A program made the translations under genes and the position numbers. Below are positions 51,121-59,721 of a stretch of DNA of 64,000 nt, piece by piece. A model generated the notes under the pieces. It saw only the letters and a list, made by a program, of their open reading frames with translations. It was not told the origin of the DNA and searched no databases. The stretch is from Myceligenerans crystallogenes (GTDB taxonomy: Bacteria; Actinomycetota; Actinomycetes; Actinomycetales; Cellulomonadaceae): contig NZ_BAAANL010000002.1 of NCBI RefSeq assembly GCF_039529775.1, positions 372,001 to 436,000 on the forward strand. Direction: 5' to 3'. Each line of letters begins with the position of its first letter. Position 1 is the stretch's first letter.

Positions 51121-52674
51121 CTAGCCTGCCGCAGCAGAGGTCTTCTGCTGGATCGAGATCATGACGAATTCCGCGGGCTTGAGCGGTGCGAACCCGACCT
51201 GGATGTTCACGATGCCGCGGTCGATGTCGTACTGGGTGGTGGTCTCGGCGTCGCACCGCACGAAGTACGCGTCGCGCGGCGTGGTGCCCTGGAACGCGCC
51301 CTTGCGGAACAGGTCCTGCAGGAACGCTCCGACGGACAGGCGGATCTGCGACCACAGCGGCTCGTCGTTCGGCTCGAACACGACCCACTGCGTGCCGCGG
51401 TAGAGCGACTCCTCGAGAAAGAGGGCCACCCGCCGCACGGGGACGTACTTGTAGTCGTCGGCGAGGGCGTCGGAGCCGCGGAGCGTGCGCGCGCCCCACA
51501 CCACGGACCCGGACTCGCGGAAGGTACGCAGCACGTTGACGCCGGCCTGGTTGAGCGGCCCGTTCTCACCGTTGGTGAGGTCGAGGGCGAGGTCGACGAC
51601 GCCGGTCAGTCCGGCCTCCAGCCCGGCCGGGGCCTTCCACACCCCGCGCGAGCCGTCGGTGCGCGCCATGACGCCGGCGACCGCGCCACCGGGCGCGAAC
51701 GTGTCGATCGTCCCGTTGCGCAGCGGGTCGGCGTGCCGGATCCGCGGGAAGTAGAAGCCCGCGTTGCGGGTCGCGGTCCCGGTGAGCCCGACGCTCGTCG
51801 CCCATCCGGCCGCGTCACCCAGGGTGAGGGCGGCGGGCGGGTCGACGACGAGGAACGCACGCCGGTCGACCGCGTAGTCCAGCGCGTCGGGCCACACGGC
51901 CGCCGGGAGGGTGCCCGCCGGCGTCGGCGGCGGCAGCACGATGATGTTCACGAGGTCGGCGAGCTCGAGCGCGTAGAGCCCGCGCTTGGCGGCGGCGAAA
52001 CCGGTGCCGACGTAGTCGTCCGCCACGACGGCGCCGCCGTCGGCCCCGGCGGTGCCGTCGAGCTCCACCGTCGAGGTCACGGGCGTCGGCCGGACGCCGG
52101 GCAGAGGGCCGTCGACGCGCAGCAGGCGCGACGACCCGAGGATCCGGTCCACGCGCAGCGGCCCGTCGGCGACGGTGACGTTGCGGAAGACCTCGAGCGG
52201 ATCGGTCGTGGCGGGGTCGCCGTCGTGGATCGCGAGGGTGAACAGGTCGCCGCCGGTGATGCCGCCGCCCTGGCCCGCCGCGATGTCGTCGGCCTCGGCC
52301 GTCGAGGCGGGGTGCGACACCACGACCTGCAGCGTGTTCGCCCAGACGCCCGGGCCGACGGCAACGAGCCCGAGGCCGTCCACGTCGACGGTCGCCGTCG
52401 CGGCGTCGTCGTGCGCGACCCGGACCACCAGAGCCGGCCCTCCGCCGTTCAGGTAGAAGTCGCGCACCGCGTATCCCAGGCCGCCGTCGCGCGACAGCCC
52501 GCCGAACGTGCGCTCGAACTCGGAGAAGTTGCCGATCGCGACAGGCGTGTCGGCCGGGCCGCGGCGAGCGACCCCGACGAACGCCGTGACCGCAGTCGCG
52601 ACACCTGTGACCGTGCGGTTTCCGCTCGGCACCTCGGTGACATAGACGCCCGGGTAGGTGGGTGTGATGGTCAT
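51121..52674 (-). CDS. Contractile sheath protein
   Basis: 517 residues, single sheath gene. N-terminal YPGVYVTEVPSGNRTVTGVATAVTAFVGVARRG and GYAVRDFYLNGGGPALVVRV; C-terminal LRRVALFLEESLYRGTQWVVFEPNDEPLW and FVRCDAETTTQYDIDRGIVNIQVGFAPLKPAEFVMI are the diagnostic sheath handshake strands. First gene of the minus arm. It is preceded by the second triple-GTGAC operator 60 bp upstream. Confidence 0.97.
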   Translation of the reverse strand: MTITPTYPGVYVTEVPSGNRTVTGVATAVTAFVGVARRGPADTPVAIGNFSEFERTFGGLSRDGGLGYAVRDFYLNGGGPALVVRVAHDDAATATVDVDGLGLVAVGPGVWANTLQVVVSHPASTAEADDIAAGQGGGITGGDLFTLAIHDGDPATTDPLEVFRNVTVADGPLRVDRILGSSRLLRVDGPLPGVRPTPVTSTVELDGTAGADGGAVVADDYVGTGFAAAKRGLYALELADLVNIIVLPPPTPAGTLPAAVWPDALDYAVDRRAFLVVDPPAALTLGDAAGWATSVGLTGTATRNAGFYFPRIRHADPLRNGTIDTFAPGGAVAGVMARTDGSRGVWKAPAGLEAGLTGVVDLALDLTNGENGPLNQAGVNVLRTFRESGSVVWGARTLRGSDALADDYKYVPVRRVALFLEESLYRGTQWVVFEPNDEPLWSQIRLSVGAFLQDLFRKGAFQGTTPRDAYFVRCDAETTTQYDIDRGIVNIQVGFAPLKPAEFVMISIQQKTSAAAG

Positions 52675-52734
52675 GAGTGCTCCTTCGTGGCCACGGTGCG
52701 GTGAGGCGCCGTGATCCGAGCATCCAGGCCGTCC

Positions 52735-52763
52735 GTCACCCCCGCGTCACCCGGTCGTCACGG
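52735..52763 (-). promoter_or_regulatory. Triple GTGAC heptamer operator before the minus eCIS arm
   Basis: On the minus strand: CCGTGAC (52763-52757), GGGTGAC (52752-52746), GGGTGAC (52741-52735), spaced exactly 11 bp. Same motif, copy number and period as at 29275-29303. A weak TGGATG follows after 8 bp as possible -10. Confidence 0.7.
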
Positions 52764-52855
52764 GTTCCCGTCCCGGGTCCCCGCCCGGATGCCGAGGTCG
52801 CCGAGGCGCAGCAGAACGTCGCGCAGCCTCCCGCAAGCCGGGGAGAATGACCGTC

Positions 52856-53053
52856 ATGAACTGGAATCTCGTGCGCAATGTCATGGTGCTGGTCTCGATC
52901 GCCTACGGCGTCACGACCGGCCTCCTCTGGAGCATCGACTCCCCCGCCGCCCTGGTGTTCACGATGGTCGGGGCGGGCGTCGTCGCCATCGGCTGGGTCG
53001 CCGTCGGGTCGTTCGGCCAGCAGGACGGAAACGGCCCCAGGGGTCAGCACTGA
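52856..53053 (+). CDS. Small membrane protein, 65 aa
   Basis: Two hydrophobic helices (VMVLVSIAYGVTTGLLW and ALVFTMVGAGVVAIGWVAV) and a polar tail. ATG 52856 with GGGGAG upstream; ATG 52847 is too close to it. The family is unknown. It stands at the edge of the eCIS cluster, divergent from the sheath, and is followed by a strong terminator. Confidence 0.65.
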   Translation: MNWNLVRNVMVLVSIAYGVTTGLLWSIDSPAALVFTMVGAGVVAIGWVAVGSFGQQDGNGPRGQH

Positions 53054-53104
53054 GGCGATCCGGCAGCCCGCGCCGTCGTCCCACGGTCTACCGGGGAGTC
53101 CCAT

Positions 53105-53133
53105 CGGTGGCGGGCCGATGCGGCCCGCCACCG
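53105..53133 (+). terminator. Hairpin terminator
   Basis: Twelve perfect pairs, CGGTGGCGGGCC with GGCCCGCCACCG, loop GATGC. Lies between the small membrane protein and the convergent crotonase gene. Confidence 0.75.
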
Positions 53134-53177
53134 GCAGCGGCGAGGTTCAGGTCGGAGCGATGATTCCGGCCGGTCGC

Positions 53178-53969
53178 TCAGTGGCCCGGGAACGATGGTG
53201 GCCGCTTGGCCAGGAACGCTGCCGTGCCCTCGCGCATGTCGCCGGTCGCGAACGTCCTCCGGAAGGCCGCTTTCTCGATGGCGAGCGCGTCGGTGACGGG
53301 GCGCCCGATCGAGCCGTCGATGGCTGACTTGGACAATGCGACCGCGACCGGTGAGCGGGTGGCGATCTCGGCAAGTGTCGCGGCGGCAGAGTCGAGCATC
53401 TCTTCCCGGGTGTCGAACACCCGGTTGACCAGTCCGATACGCCGCGCTTCGGCGGCGTCGATCTTCCGGCCCGTATAGATCAGCTCCCTGGCCCAGCCGG
53501 GGCCGACCCGGTGGTGCAACCGCGCGCAGCCGCCGAAGCCTGGGATCAGGCCGAGCGACACCTCGGGCTGGCCGAACACCGCTGAACCGGTGGCGTAGAT
53601 GAAGTCAGCGGCCATGGCCAGTTCGCAGCCGCCGCCGAGCGCATAGCCGGACACACAGGCGATCACCGGGACGGGCAGTTCTTCGAGCAGTCGGGTGACC
53701 CTCTGGCCGAGCGCACCGAACGCCTCGCCCTCGTCCGGCGTCATCACGGACATCTCCTTGATGTCGGCTCCTGCGACGAACGCGCGCTCACCGGCTCCGG
53801 TCAGGATGACGCCGCGGATGGCGCCGCCGGTCGACGGCAGCGGGCCTTCCAGGAGGGTGCGCAACTCGGTGAGCACCTGTTCGTTCAGCGCGTTCAGCGC
53901 GTTCGGCCGGTTCACGGTGACGGTGAGGACGCCGTCGTCGTCCGACAGCAGCAAGGTCTTGTCGCTCAT
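53178..53969 (-). CDS. Enoyl-CoA hydratase (crotonase)
   Basis: 263 residues with both catalytic glutamates in place: YALGGGCELAMAADF and FGQPEVSLGLIPGFGG, and the oxyanion-hole ERAFVAGADIKEM. Therefore a competent hydratase, unlike the diverged crotonase at 24090. It is the last gene of the adenylation enzyme and membrane oxidoreductase operon (12 bp behind the oxidoreductase). Probably acts on a CoA- or similarly activated acid made by that operon, or supplies a substrate. Confidence 0.94.
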   Translation of the reverse strand: MSDKTLLLSDDDGVLTVTVNRPNALNALNEQVLTELRTLLEGPLPSTGGAIRGVILTGAGERAFVAGADIKEMSVMTPDEGEAFGALGQRVTRLLEELPVPVIACVSGYALGGGCELAMAADFIYATGSAVFGQPEVSLGLIPGFGGCARLHHRVGPGWARELIYTGRKIDAAEARRIGLVNRVFDTREEMLDSAAATLAEIATRSPVAVALSKSAIDGSIGRPVTDALAIEKAAFRRTFATGDMREGTAAFLAKRPPSFPGH

Positions 53970-53981
53970 GGTCGTTGCCTC

Positions 53982-55250
53982 TCAGGAGTCCCAGATGGCG
54001 CCATAGGCCGGGATGCCCCGCATCTCCAGCTGCTCGACCACGTTCCAGGTGGTCTTCTTGTTGGAGATGCAGATCACCGCTTCCGCGTCGAACTCGCGGT
54101 ACGCCTGGTAGGCGAGCGCCACCAGGTCGGGCTTGCCGGAAGCCGTGGTGTCCCAGATGACCGGGTCAGGTTGCACGGCGAGGATCTCGTCGACCAGGTC
54201 GTCGCCGAAGGTGGCCCGCGGGTCGCGAGTGGACCAGACGAGGCGAGAGGGCGTCTCGCGCGAGAGCAGGTGCGGCAGGCAGGGACCGATACCGCTGCCG
54301 GTGGCCACCCACACGACGCGGCGGAACAGCCGGTCGATGTTCCCGACGCCGGCTGTCGGGATGCCCTTGACCCACAGGTGCGACGGGCGGTCGTCGATCA
54401 GCGCACCGGTCCAGTCGCCCGCCCGGGAGATGGTGAGCCGGAATCCGGGCGCACCGGGAGACGGCACGTTGGCGAAGGAGTGCCATTCGCGCCACGGGCT
54501 ACGGCTGACCGTGGTGGACGAGCCGGCGAACGGCGTCACGCCGTAGTCGAAGCGCACGAGCACGACATGCGAGGAGGGCGAGGTCGTTCGTACCGGCACC
54601 CGGCGGAGCCGGAGCCAGGGCAGGGCGATACTGACCGACACGACGAGCAGCACCAGGAACGGCGCCGGCCCGGCCTCGGAGAAGAGGAAGGAGTGCAGCC
54701 AGAACAGGGCGAGCAGGCTCCAGCCGCCGAAGCGGTGCATCAGCTCGAACCGGTTGTGGTGCCGCGCCCGGAACGCCGGCAGCGCGAACGCGATCATGGC
54801 GAGCAGCAGTGCGGCGATCACGTAGGTCACCACGAGCACCGCCACACTAACTGGCCGCACGGTCGCAGTGGCCGCGAAGACCAGGAACCACCCGGTCGCG
54901 GACACCATCCCACCGACGTGGATACCCCCGAACACGTGGTAGACCTTGCCGAGCAGGGCGCGCACCGGCAGCGGCCAGGTCACCGGCGCGCTGGTCGCGG
55001 ACAGGAAGATCGCGTTGATCACGTACTGCTGCCGGATCAGCACCGCGAGTGCGACGTTCGCCAGCATCATGCCGGAGATCGTGCCCAGGTCGCCCGGCCG
55101 GCCGCCGCCGGCGAGGACCACGAGGTTGACGGCGACCACGCCGGCGGCGAGCCGGTTGTGGTGCATCAGACGCCTGTGCCGCCACATGCGGCGCCACCTC
55201 CCGTGAACCGGTGGCAGCGGGCGGGCGAGTTCGGTGTCGGCCGATGTCAT
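53982..55250 (-). CDS. Membrane-bound flavodoxin/ferredoxin reductase-like oxidoreductase (TmpA-like)
   Basis: 422 residues. The first half has about six membrane helices (FGGIHVGGMVSATGWFLVF, VLVVTYVIAALLLAMIAFAL, and HRFGGWSLLALFWLHSFL with possible haem-type His). The second half is cytoplasmic, with an FNR-like nucleotide-binding fold: VVWVATGSGIGPCLPHLLS (GxGxxP-type) and EAVICISNKKTTWNVVEQL. It resembles TmpA-type transmembrane oxidoreductases known from fungi, which occur with adenylate-forming enzymes. ATGA overlap with the upstream adenylation gene. Confidence 0.75.
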   Translation of the reverse strand: MTSADTELARPLPPVHGRWRRMWRHRRLMHHNRLAAGVVAVNLVVLAGGGRPGDLGTISGMMLANVALAVLIRQQYVINAIFLSATSAPVTWPLPVRALLGKVYHVFGGIHVGGMVSATGWFLVFAATATVRPVSVAVLVVTYVIAALLLAMIAFALPAFRARHHNRFELMHRFGGWSLLALFWLHSFLFSEAGPAPFLVLLVVSVSIALPWLRLRRVPVRTTSPSSHVVLVRFDYGVTPFAGSSTTVSRSPWREWHSFANVPSPGAPGFRLTISRAGDWTGALIDDRPSHLWVKGIPTAGVGNIDRLFRRVVWVATGSGIGPCLPHLLSRETPSRLVWSTRDPRATFGDDLVDEILAVQPDPVIWDTTASGKPDLVALAYQAYREFDAEAVICISNKKTTWNVVEQLEMRGIPAYGAIWDS

Positions 55251-56788
55251 GCCATGACCTCCTGCGCGGCGAGCCCGGCAACCAGGGCCCGCTTGTCGAC
55301 CTTGCCGCGGTGCGTGGTCGGCAGCTCGGCGACGGCGCGGACGGTGGCCGGCACGCAGTAGTACGGCAGGCTGCCGGCCACCACATGGCTGGCCGTGACG
55401 ACGTTCACTTCCTCCGGGGTCACGAAGCCGATCAGTTCGCCGTCGTGCAGCACGGTCGTGGCCCGTTCGCATCCGGGCGTCCGTTCCAGCGCGGAGGTGA
55501 CCGCGTCCAGTTCGATCCGAAAGCCACGAACCTTCACCTGTTCGTCAGTGCGTCCGTGGTGCTCGAGCCGGCCATCGGCAGTCCAGCGGCCGAGGTCGCG
55601 GGTGCGGAACATGCGGTTCTCGCCACCAAGGAACGGATCGGGAAGGTAGCGCTGCGCGGTCAGCTCGGCATTGCCGAGGTAGCCCTGGCTGACGCAGGCT
55701 CCGCCTGCCCACAGTTCGCCGACCTCGCCGACCGGGCACGGTCGCAGGCGCTCGTCGAGAACATAGACGGTGGTGTTGGGCAGCGGCGAGCCGATCGTGG
55801 GTTCCTCGCCGCGCCGGTGCGGCGGGGCGACCGTGTTCACGATGGTGACCTCGGTGGGTCCGCACGCGTTGTGGAACCGGGTAAACGACGACCAGGTGTC
55901 CGCGAGCAGGCGCGGGCAGCGCTCCCCGGCCACCGCCACCACGGAGACGTTGCGGCACAGGTCCGGATCCAGGCCCGCCAGCACGCTCGGTGTCGCGATC
56001 ACCACATCCACCGAGCGCACTGCCTGGAGGATCGAGGTGCCCCTGATCACCAGTTCCGCGCCGTTGCAGAGCGCCACGAAGATCTCCCACACCGCCATGT
56101 CGAACGCGATATTGAGCAGCTGCGACACCTTCATGCCCGGCCGGACGCCGAGTGCTCCCGGCCCGTGCGTGACCACGTTGCACAGGTTCGCGTGCGTGAC
56201 GACGACTCCGTTCGGCACGCCCGTGGTACCCGAGGTGAAGATCACCACCGCCGGATCCTCCGGCGCGCTCGCGACCACCGCGGGCGGTTCCGGACGCTCC
56301 CCGGAGAGCTTGTCCACGGCGAGCACCACCCGACCGGGCAGCGCGGGCAGGGCCGCGACGAACTCGGACAGCGTCAGCACGACACGGATGTCAGCCGTCG
56401 CGACCATGTGCGCCAGGTGTGCACTCGGCGCGATCCGAGCGTCCTGCGGCACGTACGCGGCCCCCGCCTTCAACACCCCGAGGATGCCGACAACCATCGG
56501 GATCGAGCGCTTCACGAACAGTCCGACTCGATCACCTTTCCTGACGCCGAGCCGCACGAGCGCTTCAGCGAGCAGATTCGCTCGCCCGTCGAGCTCGCGG
56601 TAGGTCAGGGACTCGCCGGCGTGCGTCACCGCGACAGCCTCCGGCCGAACCCGGGCCATGGCCTCGAACGCCTGATGCAGCAGGACGAACGGCGGCCGTA
56701 CCGACGCCCCCGTCCCGAAGCGTTGGAACAACTCCTGGTCGGATGGCGTCAGACCAGCCAAGGTGGACCGGTCGATGTGATGGGTCAT
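55247..56788 (-). CDS. Stand-alone NRPS-type adenylation enzyme
   Basis: 513 residues of the adenylate-forming superfamily: core A3 VVIFTSGTTGVPNGVVVTH, A5 NACGPTEVTI, A7 FRTRDLGRWTADG and A10 HRGKVDKRALVA with catalytic Lys. No carrier or condensation domain follows. The substrate cannot be read safely by eye. It likely activates an amino or small acid as its adenylate. First gene of a three-gene operon read away from the tRNA. Confidence 0.9.
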   Translation of the reverse strand: MTHHIDRSTLAGLTPSDQELFQRFGTGASVRPPFVLLHQAFEAMARVRPEAVAVTHAGESLTYRELDGRANLLAEALVRLGVRKGDRVGLFVKRSIPMVVGILGVLKAGAAYVPQDARIAPSAHLAHMVATADIRVVLTLSEFVAALPALPGRVVLAVDKLSGERPEPPAVVASAPEDPAVVIFTSGTTGVPNGVVVTHANLCNVVTHGPGALGVRPGMKVSQLLNIAFDMAVWEIFVALCNGAELVIRGTSILQAVRSVDVVIATPSVLAGLDPDLCRNVSVVAVAGERCPRLLADTWSSFTRFHNACGPTEVTIVNTVAPPHRRGEEPTIGSPLPNTTVYVLDERLRPCPVGEVGELWAGGACVSQGYLGNAELTAQRYLPDPFLGGENRMFRTRDLGRWTADGRLEHHGRTDEQVKVRGFRIELDAVTSALERTPGCERATTVLHDGELIGFVTPEEVNVVTASHVVAGSLPYYCVPATVRAVAELPTTHRGKVDKRALVAGLAAQEVMA

Positions 56789-56986
56789 TTGCGGCTACTC
56801 CGTTTCGAGACACGCTCGCAAATGAGAGCGGCGTCGAAGCCCTCATCGACAAGCCCAGACAGAGATTCGACGCACGGGGCCTCCGGAAGCCGGCGGATGG
56901 CGAGCCCGAGGCCCCCTTACGTGATGTCACCGTAGGGCAGATCACCACGAACCCGGCATGGATGTAAACGTTTTAGTCGACCGGAA

Positions 56987-57072
56987 GTGCAGTCACCCGG
57001 CGAGATCCTGCGCGAACTCATCCTCGACCCCACCCGGATCTACCAGCCCACCAGGCCCACACCGAAAACGAC
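56987..57072 (+). pseudogene. C-terminal remnant of an IS481-like transposase
   Basis: Reads GEILRELILDPTRIYQPTRP, which resembles the C-terminal end of actinobacterial IS481-type transposases (GE-LRELTLDP-R-YQ). No catalytic part is left. The rest of the 345-bp gap between the adenylation gene and the tRNA (56789-57133) has no gene, only a palindromic piece TACGTGATGTCACCGTA and the tRNA terminator. Confidence 0.5.
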
Positions 57073-57111
57073 GAATGGCCTGAACCTACGAAACGTAGGT
57101 TCAGGCCATTC
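57073..57111 (-). terminator. Terminator of tRNA-Pro
   Basis: Eighteen-bp perfect stem (GAATGGCCTGAACCTACG with its complement) around AAA, 23 bp after the tRNA 3' end. Confidence 0.8.
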
Positions 57112-57133
57112 CGATGTCCTGCGACATCACACG

Positions 57134-57207
<74 letters not shown>

Positions 57208-57454
57208 TCGGGCGTTCCCGAGCAAGCCCGAGACTACCCTGTTCGGCCCCGGAGGGCCGACCGAAATACTACCCCACCTCGGATCGTGTCTCGCACTCGG
57301 ACCGGTGGTGACGGCCGACACGGTCCGACGACGACGCCACGGGGCACCCTCCAGGCAGCGCCGAAATTGCGTTGCGCCCCCGGTTCGCCGTCGTCGATGC
57401 TTGGCCGCCTGCCACCGGCACCATCGATCACAGAACCGGGAAGGAGGAGACACC

Positions 57455-57646
57455 ATGAGCAGGAAGCGAACCCAGGGACACGCGCTCCCCGCCGACGCCG
57501 TCCGCGAGCGTGCCGAGCACCGCCGGTCCGGCGCGGCCGGGGTGCACGCCGATCAGACCGCCCGGGCGCACCGCACCGGCCGCACGAACCGCATCGGATC
57601 GCGCTCGGCCCGCCGTCGTGCGGCGATCGCAGGCGAGGCGGCGTGA
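57455..57646 (+). CDS. Small basic protein, 63 aa
   Basis: MSRKRTQGHALPADAVRERAEHRR and a very Arg/Ala-rich remainder. ATG with AAGGAGGA upstream at good spacing. It is soluble and probably disordered. The function is unknown; it may bind nucleic acid. Convergent with the lipoprotein gene, 3 bp apart. Confidence 0.6.
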   Translation: MSRKRTQGHALPADAVRERAEHRRSGAAGVHADQTARAHRTGRTNRIGSRSARRRAAIAGEAA

Positions 57647-57649
57647 GCC

Positions 57650-58090
57650 TCAGGACCCGGCGACGACCCGCAGGTCCGGGTTCAGCTGGACCACTTCCCC
57701 GACGCCGTCGAGGTCACACTTCTCCTGGTACTCCGCGTCGTCGTCGAGCGGAACCCACCCGCCGCCCGATTCCACGGTGTCGCCCGGACGCACGGTCACC
57801 TCACCGCCGCCGACGACGACGTCGTCGCCCTCCTTGCCGCGCCGCGTCCCGAACGGCCAGGACACGAGCGACGGCTTGCCCTCGCCCGAGAGCAGGACGA
57901 AGCAGCCGCCCTGGACGGCGATCTCGCCGCCGACGAGGGCCTCCATGTAACCGTCGGGCTCGATCGAGGGCTGCACGACGAACGGGCTCCTGCCGTCGTC
58001 GGACGGCGCGGAAGCTGCGCAGCCGGCCGCCGTCGGGACGACGACGATCGCAGCCAGAACCCGGCTCACGATTCCCGTTGACCACCGCAT
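57650..58090 (-). CDS. Hypothetical lipoprotein, 146 aa
   Basis: Signal peptide MRWSTGIVSRVLAAIVVVPTAAGC with Cys at the end of the hydrophobic stretch, so a lipoprotein is likely though the lipobox (AAGC) is weak. The mature part is acidic and beta-rich (GGEIAVQGGCFVLLSG, VVVGGGEVTVRPGDTVESGGGWVPL). ATG 58090 is preferred, since AGGAG is 6 nt upstream. No family recognised. Confidence 0.7.
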   Translation of the reverse strand: MRWSTGIVSRVLAAIVVVPTAAGCAASAPSDDGRSPFVVQPSIEPDGYMEALVGGEIAVQGGCFVLLSGEGKPSLVSWPFGTRRGKEGDDVVVGGGEVTVRPGDTVESGGGWVPLDDDAEYQEKCDLDGVGEVVQLNPDLRVVAGS

Positions 58091-58178
58091 GTGCATCTCC
58101 TGTCCGGATGGCCGGCGGACCGCACGACCTCTCACACCCTCGATGTCGTGTGAACGTGGATCCTTGCGGACGGGGCCC

Positions 58179-59234
58179 TCACAGCTCGCCCAGGAGGTCG
58201 AAGTCGAAACCGTCGGCGCGGGCGAGGTAGAGGCGGTGCGCGGCGTGGTTGCCCTGGAACCGCATCAGGCCCCGCGGCCCCTCGTAGACGACGCCGTCCA
58301 CCGAGCGGTCGATCGCGGCCACCGCCGCGCTGCCCGCCCGCTCGACGATGGTGCGCAGCGCGAAGATGCCCTCGTAGCAGGCCTCGGCCGCCGCCCCGAC
58401 GGCCGGGGCGTGCGCGCCGTGGTGGGCGGTGTAGCGGCCGATCAGGTCCAGCGCCCCGCCCGTCGCCAGGCTCCGGAACCAGCCCCCGGTCGAGTAGAGG
58501 TTGGCCGTGCCGCCGGCACCGCTGCCCATGAGCATGTTCTCCTCCATGAGGGTGCTCAGGCGGACCATCCGCTCGTCCAGGCCCCGGCGGGCGAACACCC
58601 GGTTGAAGCGGACCGCGTTCTGCCCGACCATCAGCATCAGCACGCCGCCGGCGCCCGAGGACTCGAGGTCGGTCGCCACGCCGCCCAGCTGGGTGGCGCT
58701 CGCCCCCTGCGCGGGCAGGAACCGCGCGCCCGCGAACTCCACCCCGAGGGACGCCACCTGCGCCGACAGCACCTGGAACGTGCGCCGCGGCCACGCGTAG
58801 TCGTCCCCGACGACGTACCAGCTGCGCACCCCGAGCTCGGCCCGCAGCCGCGCGACCGCGGGGAACAGCTGGGCGGACGGCACCTCCCCGGTGACGTACA
58901 GCCCGGGCCGCGTCTCGGCGCCCTCGTAGGCGGCCGGGTAGACGTAGGGCACGCGGCGCCCCACGAGCGGGACGACGGCGTTGCGTACCGCTGACGTGTG
59001 CCATCCGGTCAGCGCGTGCACGCCGCGCGACGTGAGCACGCCGGCCACCTGACGGCGCAGCACGGGGAGCGGCTGGCCTGCGTCGAGGAACCGGGCCCGC
59101 ACCGGGCGGCCGAGGATCCCGCCCGAGGCGTTCAGCTCCGCGACCGCCAGCTCCGTGACGGCCTGGCACGACGGGCCGTAGATGCCGCCGGGGCCCTGGA
59201 AGTGCAGCAGGGCACCGATCACGAAGTCCGACAT
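58179..59234 (-). CDS. Amide/urea-binding protein of UrtA/AmiC type without signal peptide
   Basis: 351 residues of the type I periplasmic-binding fold: IGALLHFQGPGGIYGPSCQAVTELAVAELNASGGILGRPV, YVVGDDYAWPRRTFQVL and GGWFRSLATGGALDLIGRY (given in part). This is the short-chain amide and urea branch (AmiC, FmdD, UrtA). There is no signal peptide: the protein starts MSDFVIGALL, directly with the first strand. Thus it is probably an intracellular sensor like AmiC. No transporter genes are next to it. It is divergent from a MarR gene beside the nickel/urease cluster. Confidence 0.82.
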   Translation of the reverse strand: MSDFVIGALLHFQGPGGIYGPSCQAVTELAVAELNASGGILGRPVRARFLDAGQPLPVLRRQVAGVLTSRGVHALTGWHTSAVRNAVVPLVGRRVPYVYPAAYEGAETRPGLYVTGEVPSAQLFPAVARLRAELGVRSWYVVGDDYAWPRRTFQVLSAQVASLGVEFAGARFLPAQGASATQLGGVATDLESSGAGGVLMLMVGQNAVRFNRVFARRGLDERMVRLSTLMEENMLMGSGAGGTANLYSTGGWFRSLATGGALDLIGRYTAHHGAHAPAVGAAAEACYEGIFALRTIVERAGSAAVAAIDRSVDGVVYEGPRGLMRFQGNHAAHRLYLARADGFDFDLLGEL

Positions 59235-59319
59235 GACGCCCCGTCCCGCGATGGGCCCTTTCCTGGGCTCGGCCAGTGCTGGCGGGTAGTGTACGAGCAC
59301 ACAGGGAGGGCGAGCGATC

Positions 59320-59721
59320 ATGCGGTCTGGACGTGAGACGGCCACGGCCACGCGCCGCGCCGGCGCCGGCGCGGGCACCGGCGACACGGCAGCCGCCGTG
59401 GCCACGCTGCGCGAGTCCGTCCTGGCCGCGCGCCGCGCGGCCAGGACCGCCGCCGGCGTGCTCGGTCCCGAGGGCTTCGCCCTCGACGAGTGGCTGGTGC
59501 TCGACGCCCTGGGCGCGGGCGACGGCCTGACCATGTCCCAGCTGCGCGCGGCGGTGCTCGTGGACAAGGCGACGCTCGGCCGCCGCGTCGACGACCTGCT
59601 GACCAAGGCTCTCGTCTACCGGGAGGTCGACGGCCTCGACCGCCGTGTCATCCGGGTCTACCTCTCCGCCCGCGGCCGCGACGTCCTCTCACGCCTCACG
59701 GCGCGGCTGGCGCAGGGCTAG
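59320..59721 (+). CDS. MarR family regulator
   Basis: 133 residues with a winged helix: LVLDALGAGDGLTMSQLRAAVLVDKATLGRRVDDLLTKALVYREVDGLDRRVIRVYLS (given in part). Sixty-odd bp upstream, TAGTGT is a possible -10. The ATG has GGAGGG some 10 nt before. Divergent from the amide/urea-binding protein and overlapping the end of the nickel permease gene by 33 bp on the opposite strand. It may control urease and nickel genes (inference). Confidence 0.85.
   Translation: MRSGRETATATRRAGAGAGTGDTAAAVATLRESVLAARRAARTAAGVLGPEGFALDEWLVLDALGAGDGLTMSQLRAAVLVDKATLGRRVDDLLTKALVYREVDGLDRRVIRVYLSARGRDVLSRLTARLAQG

Noticed and set aside
29327..52674. Prophage tail or T6SS instead of eCIS
   Set aside because: No capsid, terminase, lysis or TssJLM-type membrane genes; presence of DUF4157 effectors, DUF4255 cap and Pvc15-like ATPase favours eCIS.
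57073..57111. CTGAACC in this hairpin as a third SARP-type site
   Set aside because: It is part of a perfect terminator stem behind tRNA-Pro, with no second heptamer at 11 bp.
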